NCBI GenBank assembly: GCA_946886805.1
Contig: CAMPJM010000321.1
Location: 1 to 5,364 of the forward strand
Source of the DNA: an uncultured Flammeovirgaceae bacterium
GTDB taxonomy: Bacteria > Bacteroidota > Bacteroidia > Cytophagales > Cyclobacteriaceae
Length of the DNA stretch: 5,364 nt
Direction: 5' to 3'
Shown here: in pieces, positions 4,935 to 5,364 of the stretch
How the letters are laid out: the number at the start of each line of letters is the position of its first letter
Numbering within the stretch: the first letter of the stretch is position 1
Made by a program: the position numbers and the translations under genes
Notes under the pieces: generated by a model
The model's input: the letters and a program-made list of their open reading frames with translations, nothing else
What the model was told of the DNA's origin: nothing
The model's database searches: none

Positions 4935-5364
4935 CTATTCATTTGCCTTTTTTATTTTTAATTTCTCTCCAATAGACACTCCAAAATCGCTTTTATTATT
5001 CCACTGCATTACGTCTTTGATTGTGACATTATGATCCCTTGCAATTTTGTACATTGTTTCTCCGGTCGCCACCTCATGAATAATATAATTATCCTCTTTT
5101 ATTACAGGTTCGCTCAGTTCAGCACTCGCTTCTTCCTGAGGCGAAGAAATTTTAAGGACTTGATCCACCTTTATTCCATCTCTTAGTGAGAGGTTATTCC
5201 ATAGTAATATTTCGCCTAACTGAACATTATACATCCTGGCAATACTGTATAACGTCTCCCCTTGCTTCACTTTATGGCTGCCTTCATTCCCAACTTCTCG
5301 CTCATTTGTGGGAGCCTCCGTGTCTACAAACTTAATATCTTCCTGTCCTGAGGCAAATGACGTT
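4935..5364 (-). CDS. Protein with two C-terminal LysM domains (5' end outside window)
   Basis: The frame is open from the right edge (first full codon at 5363) to TAG at 4937-4935, so 142 C-terminal residues are visible and the start is outside the window. Two LysM repeats are clear: about 30-74 (HKVKQGETLYSIAR, then WNN, ending VLKIS) and about 92-139 (YIIHEVATGETMYKIAR, then WNN, ending LKIKK). They are joined by a Glu/Ser/Pro-rich spacer. LysM binds N-acetylglucosamine-containing glycan, usually peptidoglycan, so the protein probably acts in the periplasm or on the cell wall. The residues before the first LysM (about 1-29) are polar and linker-like, so any catalytic domain (peptidase or glucosaminidase, as is common in this phylum) or signal peptide would lie further upstream. 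A GTG at 5270 falls inside the first LysM and is not the start. It is oriented with the receiver gene, but that gene has its own promoter. Confidence 0.88.
   Translation of the reverse strand, partial: TSFASGQEDIKFVDTEAPTNEREVGNEGSHKVKQGETLYSIARMYNVQLGEILLWNNLSLRDGIKVDQVLKISSPQEEASAELSEPVIKEDNYIIHEVATGETMYKIARDHNVTIKDVMQWNNKSDFGVSIGEKLKIKKANE

Noticed and set aside
4935..5270. A complete 111-residue LysM protein starting at 5270
   Set aside because: The apparent start is a GTG inside the first LysM repeat (HKVKQGETLYSIAR), and the frame stays open to the window edge, so the true start lies outside.

Overview
The window looks like a piece of a Bacteroidota chromosome, probably Cytophagia/Cytophagales. 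This rests on four things. Several upstream regions carry TAnnTTTG-type -7 elements with TTG or TTTG about 20 bases upstream, which is the promoter style of this phylum. The tmRNA encodes the tag GESNYALAA and no 3' CCA. The genes lack Shine-Dalgarno sequences at their starts. The proteins (a DUF481 barrel, a DnaX ending in LGLDPDF, a stand-alone receiver, a LysM protein) are typical of the group. The DNA is AT-rich. The genus cannot be named from this sequence alone.

Layout from left to right. Positions 1-771 hold no gene I can defend. The stretch is rich in inverted repeats, has one good plus-strand intrinsic terminator (356-394) with no recognisable gene in front of it, and has two overlapping inverted repeats at 607-632. 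Next comes ssrA (tmRNA) on the minus strand, 812-1176, with its terminator at 772-802. A shared upstream region of about 170 bases separates it from a divergent gene for a secreted DUF481 outer-membrane barrel (1350-2171, plus strand). dnaX (2256-4033, plus) follows. A response regulator consisting of a receiver domain only (4263-4676, minus) converges on dnaX across a nested bidirectional terminator. The 3' part of a gene with two LysM domains (minus) runs off the right edge.

The most interesting feature is in dnaX. The frame that starts at 2256 stops at 3410, directly after a run of ten A's, giving a 384-residue gamma-like protein with the complete ATPase and collar domains. The -1 frame is open without interruption from the A run to 4033 and encodes the linker and C-terminal domains of tau; the joined product is 592 residues. 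This is the layout of programmed slippage, known from Thermus (transcriptional slippage on an A run) and Escherichia coli (ribosomal -1 shift). Both non-tau frames stop within 13 bases after the run, and a purine-rich Shine-Dalgarno-like GGAGAGG lies just upstream. A homopolymer sequencing error is the main alternative.

Functionally the window is a mix of housekeeping genes (ribosome rescue, replicative clamp loader) and envelope or signalling genes (DUF481 barrel, LysM protein, receiver). Apart from the possible co-orientation of the DUF481 gene and dnaX, separated by 84 bases, nothing suggests a joint operon or a mobile element with recognisable enzymes.
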